Of a stretch of 64,000 bases of DNA, positions 28,855 to 36,814 are shown in pieces. The notes under the pieces were generated by a model, which was given only the letters and a program-made list of their open reading frames with translations, was not told the origin of the DNA and ran no database searches. The position numbers were made by a program, and so were the translations under genes. The DNA lies in contig NZ_CP078143.1 in the NCBI RefSeq assembly GCF_019891395.1, positions 2,679,001 through 2,743,000 on the forward strand. Reading direction: 5' to 3'. Origin of the DNA: Nitratireductor kimnyeongensis (GTDB lineage Bacteria; Pseudomonadota; Alphaproteobacteria; Rhizobiales; Rhizobiaceae). Numbering within the stretch: the stretch's first letter is position 1; every line of letters starts with the position of its first letter.

Positions 28855-29641
28855 TCCGCACGAACATACCCTCCAGACCGATCTCGATCTGATCGCCAGT
28901 GCAGCGCGGGAGGCGGGCAACATCGCGCTCAGATATTTCCGCCGCGACCCGGAAGTCTGGTGGAAAGAAGGTGTGTCACCGGTCAGTGAAGCCGATTACG
29001 CGGTCGATAGCTTTTTGAGGCGCGAACTTTTAGCAGCCCGTCCCGAGTATGGCTGGCTATCGGAAGAGACTACGCTTGCGGAGCAGGAGCTCGACCGTGA
29101 CCGGATATTTGTGGTTGATCCGATCGACGGGACCAGGGCGTTTATCGATGGTCGACCAATCTGGTGCGTCAGCATCGGTGTGGTTCATCGTGGTGTGAGC
29201 GTCGTGGGCGTGCTTGAGTGCCCTGAGCTTTCCGAAACCTATCATGCGCTGACGGGCGGTGGCGCATTTCGCAATGGAGAGCCGCTGAGGGTGAAGCCCG
29301 TCGGCGAGGCTGTCGTGATCGGTGGACCCAAGGCCATGGTCTCCGAACTGCCCGCCGATATTCTGCAGAGGAACAAGGCTCATGGATATGTTCCCTCTCT
29401 GGCCTACCGTATCGCCATGGTTGCCAGCGGAGTGCTCGACGCCACTTTCGTGAAGCCAAATTCACATGACTGGGACTTGGCCGCAGCCGACGTGATCCTG
29501 CGCGAGGCGGGTGGCGCGATCCGTGATGCAAAAGGAAATACGCCCTCCTATGCGTGCGGAGATCCGAAGAAGGGCGCCCTCGCTGCCGGCAGCGGCCCGC
29601 TTCTTGAGACCATGACGCAAACTATGGCGCGTAGCCTTTGA
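28841..29641 (+). CDS. Inositol monophosphatase-family phosphatase
   Basis: A 266-residue lithium-sensitive-type phosphatase. Metal-binding motifs are DPIDGTRAF (about residue 88-96) and WDLAAADVILREAGG (about 207-221), with VSPVSEADYAVD upstream. Could be an inositol-1-phosphatase or a 3'(2'),5'-bisphosphate nucleotidase (CysQ-like); the motifs do not settle it. No ATG is available near the conserved start: the frame begins with TTG at 28841, overlapping the end of the PmbA gene by 14 bases, which suggests translational coupling. Confidence 0.88.
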   Translation: MPENSPHEHTLQTDLDLIASAAREAGNIALRYFRRDPEVWWKEGVSPVSEADYAVDSFLRRELLAARPEYGWLSEETTLAEQELDRDRIFVVDPIDGTRAFIDGRPIWCVSIGVVHRGVSVVGVLECPELSETYHALTGGGAFRNGEPLRVKPVGEAVVIGGPKAMVSELPADILQRNKAHGYVPSLAYRIAMVASGVLDATFVKPNSHDWDLAAADVILREAGGAIRDAKGNTPSYACGDPKKGALAAGSGPLLETMTQTMARSL

Positions 29642-29763
29642 TAGCCTTTGCTACGCCCGGGGCGGGAAAGCCGGTCTAAAAGGTTCCAAAATCGCGGGAA
29701 TTACTCTACACGGGCGGTTAGCGATTTGCTTATTGCCACATTCGTCTGCAAATGGGCTTGACC

Positions 29764-30012
29764 ATGTCCGAGAAAAAAGAGAATTCCCAGCTTTTGCATC
29801 TGGTCTTTGGCGGTGAATTGACGTCGCTGACCGGAGTGACCTTCCGCGATCTCGACGACGTCGACATTGTCGGCATTTACCCAGATTACAAATCCGCGGA
29901 GAAAGCCTGGCGCGCCAAGGCGCAGGAGACCGTTGACAACGCGCATATGCGTTACTTCATTGTTCACCTTCACCGCCTGCTCGACCCCGCCTCCGATGAG
30001 ACCCGGGGATAG
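29764..30012 (+). CDS. DUF4170 family protein
   Basis: An 82-residue acidic protein of DUF4170, a small family largely confined to alphaproteobacteria. It shows LHLVFGGELTSL near the start and DLDDVDIVGIYPDYKSAEKAW in the middle, then VDNAHMRYFIVHLHRLLDP. No function is established. It precedes the DUF374 acyltransferase and waaA/lpxK, so a link with lipopolysaccharide assembly is possible but only by context. The ATG at 29764 starts the conserved part. Confidence 0.85.
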   Translation: MSEKKENSQLLHLVFGGELTSLTGVTFRDLDDVDIVGIYPDYKSAEKAWRAKAQETVDNAHMRYFIVHLHRLLDPASDETRG

Positions 30013-30037
30013 TCCCAGGGGTAGCAAGGAACCGCAT

Positions 30038-30823
30038 ATGGAAAACAAGGCGACAGCGCCTTCTCCTGCCATGACCGCCAATCGGAAGAAGTCCGGCCGC
30101 CGCCCCTTGAAGGAGTTGTGGCGCCGTGTCCGCAAGCCGCTGGCGAAGTCGCGCTTCGTGAAACAGGCGCTGGCAACCCTTATGGCGGGTGCTATTCGCC
30201 TGATTGACCGCACCAATCCGCGCGTCGATGGATCGCATGATCTGCAGGAGGCCATCGATGCGCATTCGCCGGCAATTGCTGCACTCTGGCACGGGCAGCA
30301 CATTCTTGGGCCGGCCATCAATCCCAAAAAGCACAAGATCGTGGCGCTTTTTTCACGCAGCGCCGATGCGGAACTGAACGCGCTTGTTGCTGAAAAGCTC
30401 GGCTTTGAAACAGTGCGTGGTTCGGGTGGGCGCAAAGGCGAACGCGATATCCGCAAGGGTGGCGCAAAGGCGCTGATTATGCTGAAACGGACCATTGACC
30501 GTGGATGCAATGTGGCGATGATCGCCGACATTCCTCACGGCACACCGCGCGAAGCCGGGCTTGGCATTGTCACCCTGGCGCGCATTTCGGGCCGCCCGAT
30601 CGTGCCTGTCGCGATTGCCACGAGCCGCCGGAAGGTGCTGGAACGGACCTGGGACAAGACCACGATCAACCTGCCATTCGGCCGCAGCGCGGTGATCCTG
30701 GGCGAGCCCATCTATGTGAAGTCCGACGCTGATGAGGCGGTGATGGAAGAAAAGCGCCGCGAGGTCACCAACGCGCTCAATGAAGCGACGCGACGGGCCT
30801 ATTCTCTGGTTGACGGTCAATGA
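30038..30823 (+). CDS. DUF374 lysophospholipid acyltransferase-family protein
   Basis: A 261-residue protein with a very basic N-terminus (about residues 12-45) and one hydrophobic segment, then the DUF374 core: IAALWHGQHILGP, a degenerate HX4D-type acyltransferase motif, and IADIPHGTPREAGLGIVTLARISG. Usually found next to waaA in Hyphomicrobiales; it may acylate a lipid A precursor or phospholipid, but this is not proven. It ends 3 bases before waaA. The ATG at 30038 lies after the DUF4170 stop; a longer frame upstream is its shadow. Confidence 0.86.
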   Translation: MENKATAPSPAMTANRKKSGRRPLKELWRRVRKPLAKSRFVKQALATLMAGAIRLIDRTNPRVDGSHDLQEAIDAHSPAIAALWHGQHILGPAINPKKHKIVALFSRSADAELNALVAEKLGFETVRGSGGRKGERDIRKGGAKALIMLKRTIDRGCNVAMIADIPHGTPREAGLGIVTLARISGRPIVPVAIATSRRKVLERTWDKTTINLPFGRSAVILGEPIYVKSDADEAVMEEKRREVTNALNEATRRAYSLVDGQ

Positions 30824-30826
30824 GCC

Positions 30827-32146
30827 ATGAGTGAACGCTGGGCACGCGCCATTCTCACAACTTATCGCTGGGCAGGTGCAGCAGCCTTTCCCATGGTTGG
30901 CGGTTACATCGTCTGGCGCGCGGGCAAGGGCAAGGAAGACCGGGTGCGCCGGCACGAGCGCTATGGTCGGGCGGGCCACCCACGCCCTGACGGCCCGCTG
31001 ATCTGGATGCATGCCGCAAGTGTGGGCGAAACCATGGCCGTGACGGGCCTGATCGAACATCTTCTGGGCTACGGGATCAACATCGTTCTGACCACGGGAA
31101 CGGTGACTTCGGCACAGGTGGCCGAAGAACGCCTCGGCGGCGAGGTGATCCACCAATATGTGCCGCTGGATCTGAAGCCGGCTGTCAGCAATTTTCTCAA
31201 TCACTGGCAGCCGGATCTCGCCATCATGGCCGAGTCCGAGATCTGGCCCATGACGATTCTCGAACTCGGTGCGCGGCGTGTACCGCAGGTGCTCGTCAAT
31301 GGCCGGCTTTCGGACCGATCCTTCGAGCGCTGGAAAAAGCGAGCCTTTCTCGCCGAGGCGCTTTTTGAGAACCTCGCCCATGTGGTGGCCCAGTCCGAAG
31401 TGGATGGGGAACGTTTCCGCACGCTGGGGGCAAGGCCGGTGACGGTTTCAGGCAACCTCAAGGTCGACACGCATGCGCCGCCAGTGGAGCAGGCAGCGCT
31501 CGCCACGCTGGAAGATCAGATCGGCGAACGGGAAACCTGGGCAGCGGTTTCCACCCATGAGGGCGAGGAGACGATTGCCGCCGACGTGCATACCAAGCTC
31601 AAGCCCCGGCATCCCGATCTGCTGACGATCATCGTGCCCCGGCACCCGGAGCGGGCCGCAGGGCTGGAAGAGGAATTCACGGCCCGCGGCCTCAAGGTGG
31701 CGCGGCGCAGCCGTAACGATACGGTCCTGCCGGAGACGGACATTCTGCTCGGCGATACAATTGGCGAGATGGGACTTTATCTCAGACTGACTGAAGTGGC
31801 CTTTGTCGGACGTTCGCTCTCGCAATCGGGCGGTCAGAACCCGATCGAGCCGGCGCGGCTGGGAACGGCGGTGCTCTCTGGCTGCAATGTGCAGAATTTC
31901 CGCGATGCCTATCGCCGCCTCATCGATGCCGGGGGCGCGCGGCTGGTGCGCGATGGCGAGATGCTGGCCGGTGGCGTGAACTTCCTGCTCAACAATTATT
32001 CGGCGCGCCGCACCATGATCAAGGCGGGGCGCGCGGCGGTCGACGACATGTCGGGTGCGCTCAATCGGACGCTGCAGGCGCTCGATCCCTATATCCATCC
32101 GCTGATCGTCAAGAGCAGGCTTGAAGGCGGCGAGGGGCATGGCTAG
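30827..32146 (+). CDS. waaA: 3-deoxy-D-manno-octulosonic acid (Kdo) transferase
   Basis: A 439-residue GT30 glycosyltransferase that adds Kdo from CMP-Kdo to lipid IVA at the inner membrane. The N-terminus holds a hydrophobic anchor (AAAFPMVGGYIVW). Key segments are IWMHAASVGETMA with the catalytic-base glutamate, AESEIWPMTI and the C-terminal FVGRSLSQSGGQNPIEPARLG donor-binding loop. It overlaps lpxK by 8 bp, forming the lipid A operon DUF4170-DUF374-waaA-lpxK. Confidence 0.96.
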   Translation: MSERWARAILTTYRWAGAAAFPMVGGYIVWRAGKGKEDRVRRHERYGRAGHPRPDGPLIWMHAASVGETMAVTGLIEHLLGYGINIVLTTGTVTSAQVAEERLGGEVIHQYVPLDLKPAVSNFLNHWQPDLAIMAESEIWPMTILELGARRVPQVLVNGRLSDRSFERWKKRAFLAEALFENLAHVVAQSEVDGERFRTLGARPVTVSGNLKVDTHAPPVEQAALATLEDQIGERETWAAVSTHEGEETIAADVHTKLKPRHPDLLTIIVPRHPERAAGLEEEFTARGLKVARRSRNDTVLPETDILLGDTIGEMGLYLRLTEVAFVGRSLSQSGGQNPIEPARLGTAVLSGCNVQNFRDAYRRLIDAGGARLVRDGEMLAGGVNFLLNNYSARRTMIKAGRAAVDDMSGALNRTLQALDPYIHPLIVKSRLEGGEGHG

Positions 32147-33164
32147 CGAGGCACCTCCATTCTGGTGGGAGGCGGCGGACTGGCGGGCCTGGAGCCTTTC
32201 GCCGCTGTCAGCGCTCTATGGCCTCGTGGCCGGATACCGGATGGCCTCGGCAAAGCGGGCGAAGGTGGGTGTGCCGGTGTTGTGTGTCGGTAATTTTACC
32301 GTCGGAGGCGAGGGCAAGACGCCGGTTTCCATCGCGCTCGCAAAACAGGCGAAGAAGCTTGGTCGGAAACCGGGATTCCTCACCCGCGGGCATGGTGGCT
32401 CGATGACGGTCGCGCATCTGGTGGATGCGAAGAAGGATCTTTCGCGCCATGTGGGCGACGAGCCGCTGCTTCTGGCGCGGCATGCGCCCACGCTGGTCGC
32501 GCCCGACCGCCTGACGGGCGCCCGCGAGCTGATCGGCATCGGCTGCGACTTCATCATCATGGACGATGGCTTCCAGAGCGCGCGGCTGCATATGGATTAT
32601 GCGGTGATGGTGGTGGATGCGCGGCGCGGGCTGGGCAACGGCCATGTGATCCCCGGCGGGCCGATGCGCGCGCGGCTGATCGACCAGTTGCGCCATGCGG
32701 ATGCGATCCTCACCATGGGGGAGGGAAACGCGGCCGACCATGTGGTGCGCAAGGCTTCGCGGGCGGGGCGACCGGTGTTTCAGGCCAGGCTCAAGCCGCG
32801 CGGCGTGCGCGCGATCAAGGGCGGGCGGTTTCTGGCTTTTGCCGGGATCGGCAATCCGAAGAAATTCTTCGACAGTGTGGCGCAAGCCGGCGGCGCGGTG
32901 GTGGAGGGGAAGAGTTTTCCCGATCATCACCCCTATGACGATGACGATGCGCGCGACCTGATCGCTGCGGCGGAGAAGGGTGAGCTCCAGCTCATCACCA
33001 CCGAGAAGGATCTCGTGCGGCTGAGGGGCGGGAGCGACGCGCTTTCCGCGCTTGCCGAGAAAAGCCGCGTGCTGCAGGTGGAGGCAGAGTTCGACGCGCC
33101 CGACATGCCGGTCTCCATCATCGAAAGCACGATAGAGGCCTGGCGCGAGCGCATTCTGAAATAG
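32139..33164 (+). CDS. lpxK: Tetraacyldisaccharide 4'-kinase
   Basis: A 341-residue kinase that phosphorylates the 4' position of the lipid A disaccharide. The membrane-associated N-terminus is followed by the P-loop CVGNFTVGGEGKTP (about residues 49-62), then MDDGFQSARL, the conserved catalytic region, and FPDHHPYDDDDARDL. The ATG at 32139 overlaps the end of waaA. The gene is directly followed by the convergent DUF2093 gene with a 1-bp gap. Confidence 0.96.
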   Translation: MASEAPPFWWEAADWRAWSLSPLSALYGLVAGYRMASAKRAKVGVPVLCVGNFTVGGEGKTPVSIALAKQAKKLGRKPGFLTRGHGGSMTVAHLVDAKKDLSRHVGDEPLLLARHAPTLVAPDRLTGARELIGIGCDFIIMDDGFQSARLHMDYAVMVVDARRGLGNGHVIPGGPMRARLIDQLRHADAILTMGEGNAADHVVRKASRAGRPVFQARLKPRGVRAIKGGRFLAFAGIGNPKKFFDSVAQAGGAVVEGKSFPDHHPYDDDDARDLIAAAEKGELQLITTEKDLVRLRGGSDALSALAEKSRVLQVEAEFDAPDMPVSIIESTIEAWRERILK

Positions 33165-33165
33165 A

Positions 33166-33396
33166 TCAGCTACGCTTCCTGAGTTCGGGATGCATTTCCA
33201 GCTCGCGGGCGAGCGAGGTCTCGGCGTTCACATAGGCTTCCTGCCGCGCGACGCTCCAATATTTCAGATCGTCGAGCTGGATCGGCTGTTCGGTCACGGC
33301 GCAGCGCACGAAGGCGCCGGGCGTCATCACCTGAAAATCGCCATCCAGATAGCGAATGCGCGCCTCGCGGGCGCCGGGTCCTTCAAAACGGTTCAT
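33166..33396 (-). CDS. DUF2093 family protein
   Basis: A 76-residue protein of DUF2093, known mainly from Hyphomicrobiales. It shows EARIRYLDGDFQVMTPGAFVRCAVT, then LDDLKYWSVARQEAYVN. No function is known. It lies between lpxK and mutL on the mutL strand, about 65 bp downstream of the mutL stop, and may be co-transcribed with it. A GTG three bases upstream of the chosen ATG is possible. Confidence 0.88.
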   Translation of the reverse strand: MNRFEGPGAREARIRYLDGDFQVMTPGAFVRCAVTEQPIQLDDLKYWSVARQEAYVNAETSLARELEMHPELRKRS

Positions 33397-33460
33397 CACT
33401 TCACCCTTTCATCGGGTCCCTTGCGCCATATTTCAATGCAGAGGTCAAGCATCTCGCCAC

Positions 33461-35317
33461 TCACCGCCGCCCAAACAGCCGCTCAATATCGGTCAGCTTC
33501 AGTTCGATATAGGTCGGGCGACCGTGATTGCACGTGCCGGAGCCGGGCGTCGCCTCCATCTGGCGCAAAAGCGCGTTCATCTCTTCCGCCCTGAGCCGCC
33601 GGCCCGAGCGCACCGAGCCATGGCAGGCCATGGTGGCGGCGATGTGGTCGATCCGCTCCTTTAGCGTGTCGGCGGTGTCGTTTTCGGCAATCTCGTCGGC
33701 GAGATCGCGCACCAGCTGCGGCACATCCACCTTGCCCAGCAAGGACGGCGTTTCGCGCACGGCGATGGCGCCGGGGCCAAACCGCTCCAGCCCCAGGCCG
33801 AACCGGGCGAGGAACTCCGCATGGGCGGACAGCCGGTCGGCATCCTCTTCCGGCATGTCGACAATCTCCGGCAAAAGCAGCATCTGCGCGGGGAGGGGGC
33901 GGGCATGCAGCGCCTCTTTCAGCGCCTCATAGACCAGTCGCTCATGGGCGGCGTGCTGGTCGACGATGACGAGCGAATCCTCCGTCTGCGCGACGATGTA
34001 ATTCTCATGCACCTGCGCCCGCGCGGCTCCCAGCGGCGCGCGCATCAATTCGGGTGCCGCCTCCGCTTCGCCCGCACGCGCATCGGCGGAAAGGGCCGCC
34101 CCCACATCGAACGCCGCTTGGCCGGGCTCGGCAAAGGCCGGTGCCGTGCTCATCTCCAGCGGACGGGTGGGTGAGGTGGCCGCACTCCAGCCATTTGCAG
34201 GGCGGGGTGGAGGCGTGTAGCGCTGCGGCGTGGCGTGGCCCGCCCCCGCCTGTTCCGGCCTCTGGAAGGCGGCGAGCATGGCGTCGGCCCCGGAGGTGGA
34301 GGCGCGCATGCCGCTGATTTCCAGCGCATGGCGGATCGCGCCGACGATCAGCCCGCGCACCAGCCCCGGATCGCGAAAGCGCACATCGGCCTTGGCCGGG
34401 TGCACATTGACATCCACCAGCGCCGGGTCGAGCGTGATGAACAGCGCCGCCACCGCATGCCGGTCGCGCGGCAGCGCGTCCATATAGGCGCCGCGAATGG
34501 CGCCGGTCAGAAGCTTGTCGCGCACGGGCCGGCCATTCACATAGAAATATTGCAGCATCGCATTGCCGCGCGAGAAGGAGGGGATCGACGCATGGCCCGA
34601 AAGGGAAACGCCTTCACGCGCAGCCTCTATGGGCAGCGTGTTTTCGGCAAAGTCGCGGCCCATCACCTGCGCGATGCGGCGCAGAAGCCCCTCGCCATCG
34701 GCGGGCACGGCGGCAAGCTCCAGCGTGTTGCGGTCGGAGCCCGTCAGCGTGAAGCGCACATGGGGGAAGGCGAGCGCCATGCGCTTCACCACCTCGGTGA
34801 TGGCGGCGGTTTCGGCGCGCTCGCTCTTCATGAATTTGAGCCTTGCGGGCGTGGCGAAAAAGAGGTCGCGCACCTCCACCGTCGTGCCGCGATTGGCGGC
34901 CACGGGCTTCACCGCTGAAACGCGCCCGCCCTCAACGGAAATCTCTGCCGCACTGTCGGCGCCTTCGGGCCGCGAGCGCAGCGAAAGCCGCGCCACCGAG
35001 CCGATGGAGGGCAGCGCCTCGCCGCGAAAGCCGAGCGAGCGAATGTCGTGAATATCGTCGGTGAGTTTCGACGTGCAATGGCGCGAGACGGCGAGCGGCA
35101 GCTCTTCCGGCGGCATGCCGCCGCCATTGTCGGTGACGCGGATCAGCGAAAGCCCGCCGCCGGCGGTCGCCACCTCGATGCGCGTCGCGCCCGCATCGAG
35201 CGCATTTTCCACCAGCTCCTTCACCACACTGGCGGGCCGCTCGATCACCTCGCCAGCGGCGATCTGGTTGATCACGGTATCGGTGAGCTGGCGAATGGTG
35301 CGGGAGGCTGTGGTCAT
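33461..35317 (-). CDS. mutL: DNA mismatch repair protein MutL
   Basis: A 618-residue MutL. The GHKL ATPase motifs are [19 protein letters not shown] (residues about 15-33), the magnesium-binding VTDNGGGM and the [14 protein letters not shown] lid. The transducer domain follows, then a low-complexity linker (about residues 340-430) and a C-terminal dimerisation domain ending in [28 protein letters not shown] sequence. No DQHAxxE(x)4E endonuclease motif is evident beyond [12 protein letters not shown], which is the dimerisation-domain form seen in many MutLs. Start is the ATG at 35317; the upstream frame runs into the repeat region. Confidence 0.96.
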   Translation of the reverse strand: MTTASRTIRQLTDTVINQIAAGEVIERPASVVKELVENALDAGATRIEVATAGGGLSLIRVTDNGGGMPPEELPLAVSRHCTSKLTDDIHDIRSLGFRGEALPSIGSVARLSLRSRPEGADSAAEISVEGGRVSAVKPVAANRGTTVEVRDLFFATPARLKFMKSERAETAAITEVVKRMALAFPHVRFTLTGSDRNTLELAAVPADGEGLLRRIAQVMGRDFAENTLPIEAAREGVSLSGHASIPSFSRGNAMLQYFYVNGRPVRDKLLTGAIRGAYMDALPRDRHAVAALFITLDPALVDVNVHPAKADVRFRDPGLVRGLIVGAIRHALEISGMRASTSGADAMLAAFQRPEQAGAGHATPQRYTPPPRPANGWSAATSPTRPLEMSTAPAFAEPGQAAFDVGAALSADARAGEAEAAPELMRAPLGAARAQVHENYIVAQTEDSLVIVDQHAAHERLVYEALKEALHARPLPAQMLLLPEIVDMPEEDADRLSAHAEFLARFGLGLERFGPGAIAVRETPSLLGKVDVPQLVRDLADEIAENDTADTLKERIDHIAATMACHGSVRSGRRLRAEEMNALLRQMEATPGSGTCNHGRPTYIELKLTDIERLFGRR

Positions 35318-35376
35318 GGCCGCGATTTTACGGGGATTCGGGGGTGGGGAGAAGGGTGGGGCGGTGATGAAGGCCG

Positions 35377-35402
35377 CCTTCTCCCCACCTGTGGGGAGAA
35401 GG
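35377..35402. repeat. Perfect 12-bp inverted repeat upstream of mutL
   Basis: Arms CCTTCTCCCCAC / GTGGGGAGAAGG with a 2-base spacer. A related palindrome with different loop lies at 35493-35518, and its half-site recurs at 36300. Confidence 0.8.
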
Positions 35403-35426
35403 TGCCGGCAGGCGGATGAGGGGCGA
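35401..35426 (+). repeat. 26-bp direct repeat, copy 1
   Basis: Begins GGTGCCGGCAGGCGGATGAG and continues GGGCGA. An exact second copy lies at 36359-36384 in the same orientation, so the two copies bracket about 930 bp of gene-free sequence. Confidence 0.85.
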
Positions 35427-35492
35427 GCGCCAACGCGCGATATTTCTGCCAGCATCTCCTTGATCACCCTCACCGCCCGCCCCTCATCCTCA

Positions 35493-35518
35493 CCTTCTCC
35501 CCGCTCGCGGGGAGAAGG
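35493..35518. repeat. Perfect 10-bp inverted repeat
   Basis: Arms CCTTCTCCCC / GGGGAGAAGG with a 6-base spacer GCTCGC. Same family as the palindrome at 35377-35402. Confidence 0.8.
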
Positions 35519-35551
35519 GGGCGCATGCGCAGGTGCGCTTCCTTCAGCCTT

Positions 35552-35721
35552 GGCGCAGCACCCCCTCTGGTCTGCCGACCATCTCCCCCTCAAGGGGGGA
35601 GATCAGTCGTGGCGATGCCCGCGCTCTTCCTCCACTCTCGGCGATTGGCGAAAACCTTCCCGCTGCCAATCTCCCCCCTTGAGGGGGAGATGTCCGGCAG
35701 GACAGAGGGGGGTGCTGCGCC
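35552..35721. repeat. Composite mirror-image repeat of two palindromic units
   Basis: The left unit is GGCGCAGCACCCCCTCTG, an 11-bp link and the palindrome ATCTCCCCC-TCAAG-GGGGGAGAT (35581-35603). The right unit is the same in reverse: palindrome at 35669-35691, link, then the complementary outer arm at 35703-35721 with one extra G. About 65 bp separate the units. This looks like a pair of REP-type elements in head-to-head orientation. Confidence 0.8.
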
Positions 35722-35722
35722 A

Positions 35723-36583
35723 ACCTCTCAACACCATCACCCACCCCACACCACGTCAGCCCGGGCTTGACCCGGGACCCATTGAGAAGCGGGGCCGGGT
35801 GCCGCAGAGGGCGCAACCGCTGGTGCGGGAGCGAGGACCGGGCCGCGCCCTGCAGGCTCTTCCAATGGCTCCCGGATAGCCTGTGGCTTCCGGGATGACG
35901 GGGGTGGGGATGCGGGCAGGGTCGGCTTTCCATGGGGGCACACCTCCGCTCCCGCACGGCTTCGCCGCCGGGGTTTGAGACAGGTTCGGGAAGACGGGCG
36001 GCCAAAGCGTCGCGCGTCTAAAGTAATAATGCGACCCTCGGGCCGCCCGTCCGGCCGCTGTCCCGACTGTTGGCCGATCACTCGGGCGGGGTGCGCCCTG
36101 GCGGCTTCTCCGCAGCCGGTCTTGAAACCGGCCGCCGGCCTGTCGCGGGCCCTCACATGCCTTGAGCCACCGATGCCCAAGGGGGAGGCTGCCGCCGCCC
36201 TTCCTGATCCCCGGCTCCGGACCCGGGTCCCGACAAGGGCGATGGGGGAATTATAGGTGAGGTTTTGGGGGCGGGGATAAAATTGGGGGAATGACAGCGT
36301 CCTTCTCCCCGCTTGCGGGGGGCCGAAGGACTGGTCGAGACCCGTGGCTCGACCCCGTGGTGCCGGCAGGCGGATGAGGGGCGAATGGTGATACTTCAGC
36401 TCCAGCCAACGCCGAAAAATTATCAACCTGGTACCGTCGTGTCCGGTGTCTAAAACCCAGTAGTTGGAGCGAACCTACTCAGCACAGACCAAAAAAATGA
36501 TTGCCGGAACCGTCGAAAATGAAGCGAAAAACAAGAGAATCGAGGCAGTGACTGGTGGCAGGAAGCTACAGATCGCCTGCCGA
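35723..36583. other. Gene-free, repeat-bearing stretch between mutL and the defence island
   Basis: No frame here has convincing coding character. The segment 35755-35900 contains a GGGACCCATTG / CCCGG-type inverted arrangement of the sort found in dispersed intergenic repeats. From 35975 to about 36260 the sequence is very GC-rich with several self-complementary blocks (for example GCCGGTC...GACCGGC-like arms at 36114-36131). The second copy of the 26-bp direct repeat is at 36359-36384. From about 36411 the composition turns AT-rich, marking the left edge of the island. Confidence 0.6.
36359..36384 (+). repeat. 26-bp direct repeat, copy 2
   Basis: Exact copy of 35401-35426. It lies about 30 bp before the base composition changes from GC-rich to AT-rich at the left edge of the dCTP-deaminase island. 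Confidence 0.85.
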
Positions 36584-36784
36584 CTAACAGCCAAGTTCGT
36601 GTAGCTCTGCAATGAGCTTGCGTCGAGCTTCCTTTGCTTCATCACTGGTGATATCCACGCCCCCCCCACTTGCCGCGCGGTTGTCCTCTATAGAAAGGAC
36701 ACTCGATTCAATTCGAGCCGAATTCGATTCGAACACAAACAGAAATTCGCGCTGTTGCTTACGCACGTTCTGTCCTTTGTTCAT
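36584..36784 (-). CDS. Small acidic protein of unknown function downstream of the dCTP deaminase
   Basis: A 66-codon ORF starting at an ATG 30 bp past the deaminase stop on the same strand. An AGGGTGA Shine-Dalgarno-like sequence lies 6 bp upstream of the ATG. The product starts with a basic stretch (MNKGQNVRKQQREF), then a mixed region with several serines, a GGG turn and an alpha-helical, charged C-terminus (SDEAKEARRKLIAELHELGC). No family is recognised. Position and spacing suggest an operon with the deaminase. Composition is AT-rich like the island. Existence as a real gene is uncertain; conservation next to other AvcD genes would decide. Confidence 0.5.
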   Translation of the reverse strand: MNKGQNVRKQQREFLFVFESNSARIESSVLSIEDNRAASGGGVDITSDEAKEARRKLIAELHELGC

Positions 36785-36814
36785 GCCGATTCACCCTGCT
36801 TCCACGCCGCTGAT

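Noticed and set aside
36090..36180. CGGTCTTGAAACCGG hairpin resembling a tRNA-Ser anticodon stem-loop
   Set aside because: No acceptor stem, D-loop or GGTTCGAATCC-type T-loop is found around it, so it is only a palindrome within the GC-rich block.
35737..36426. 229-codon minus-strand open frame between mutL and the defence gene
   Set aside because: It runs through several repeats and palindromes, has no family match, and its length is explained by high GC and scarcity of stops.
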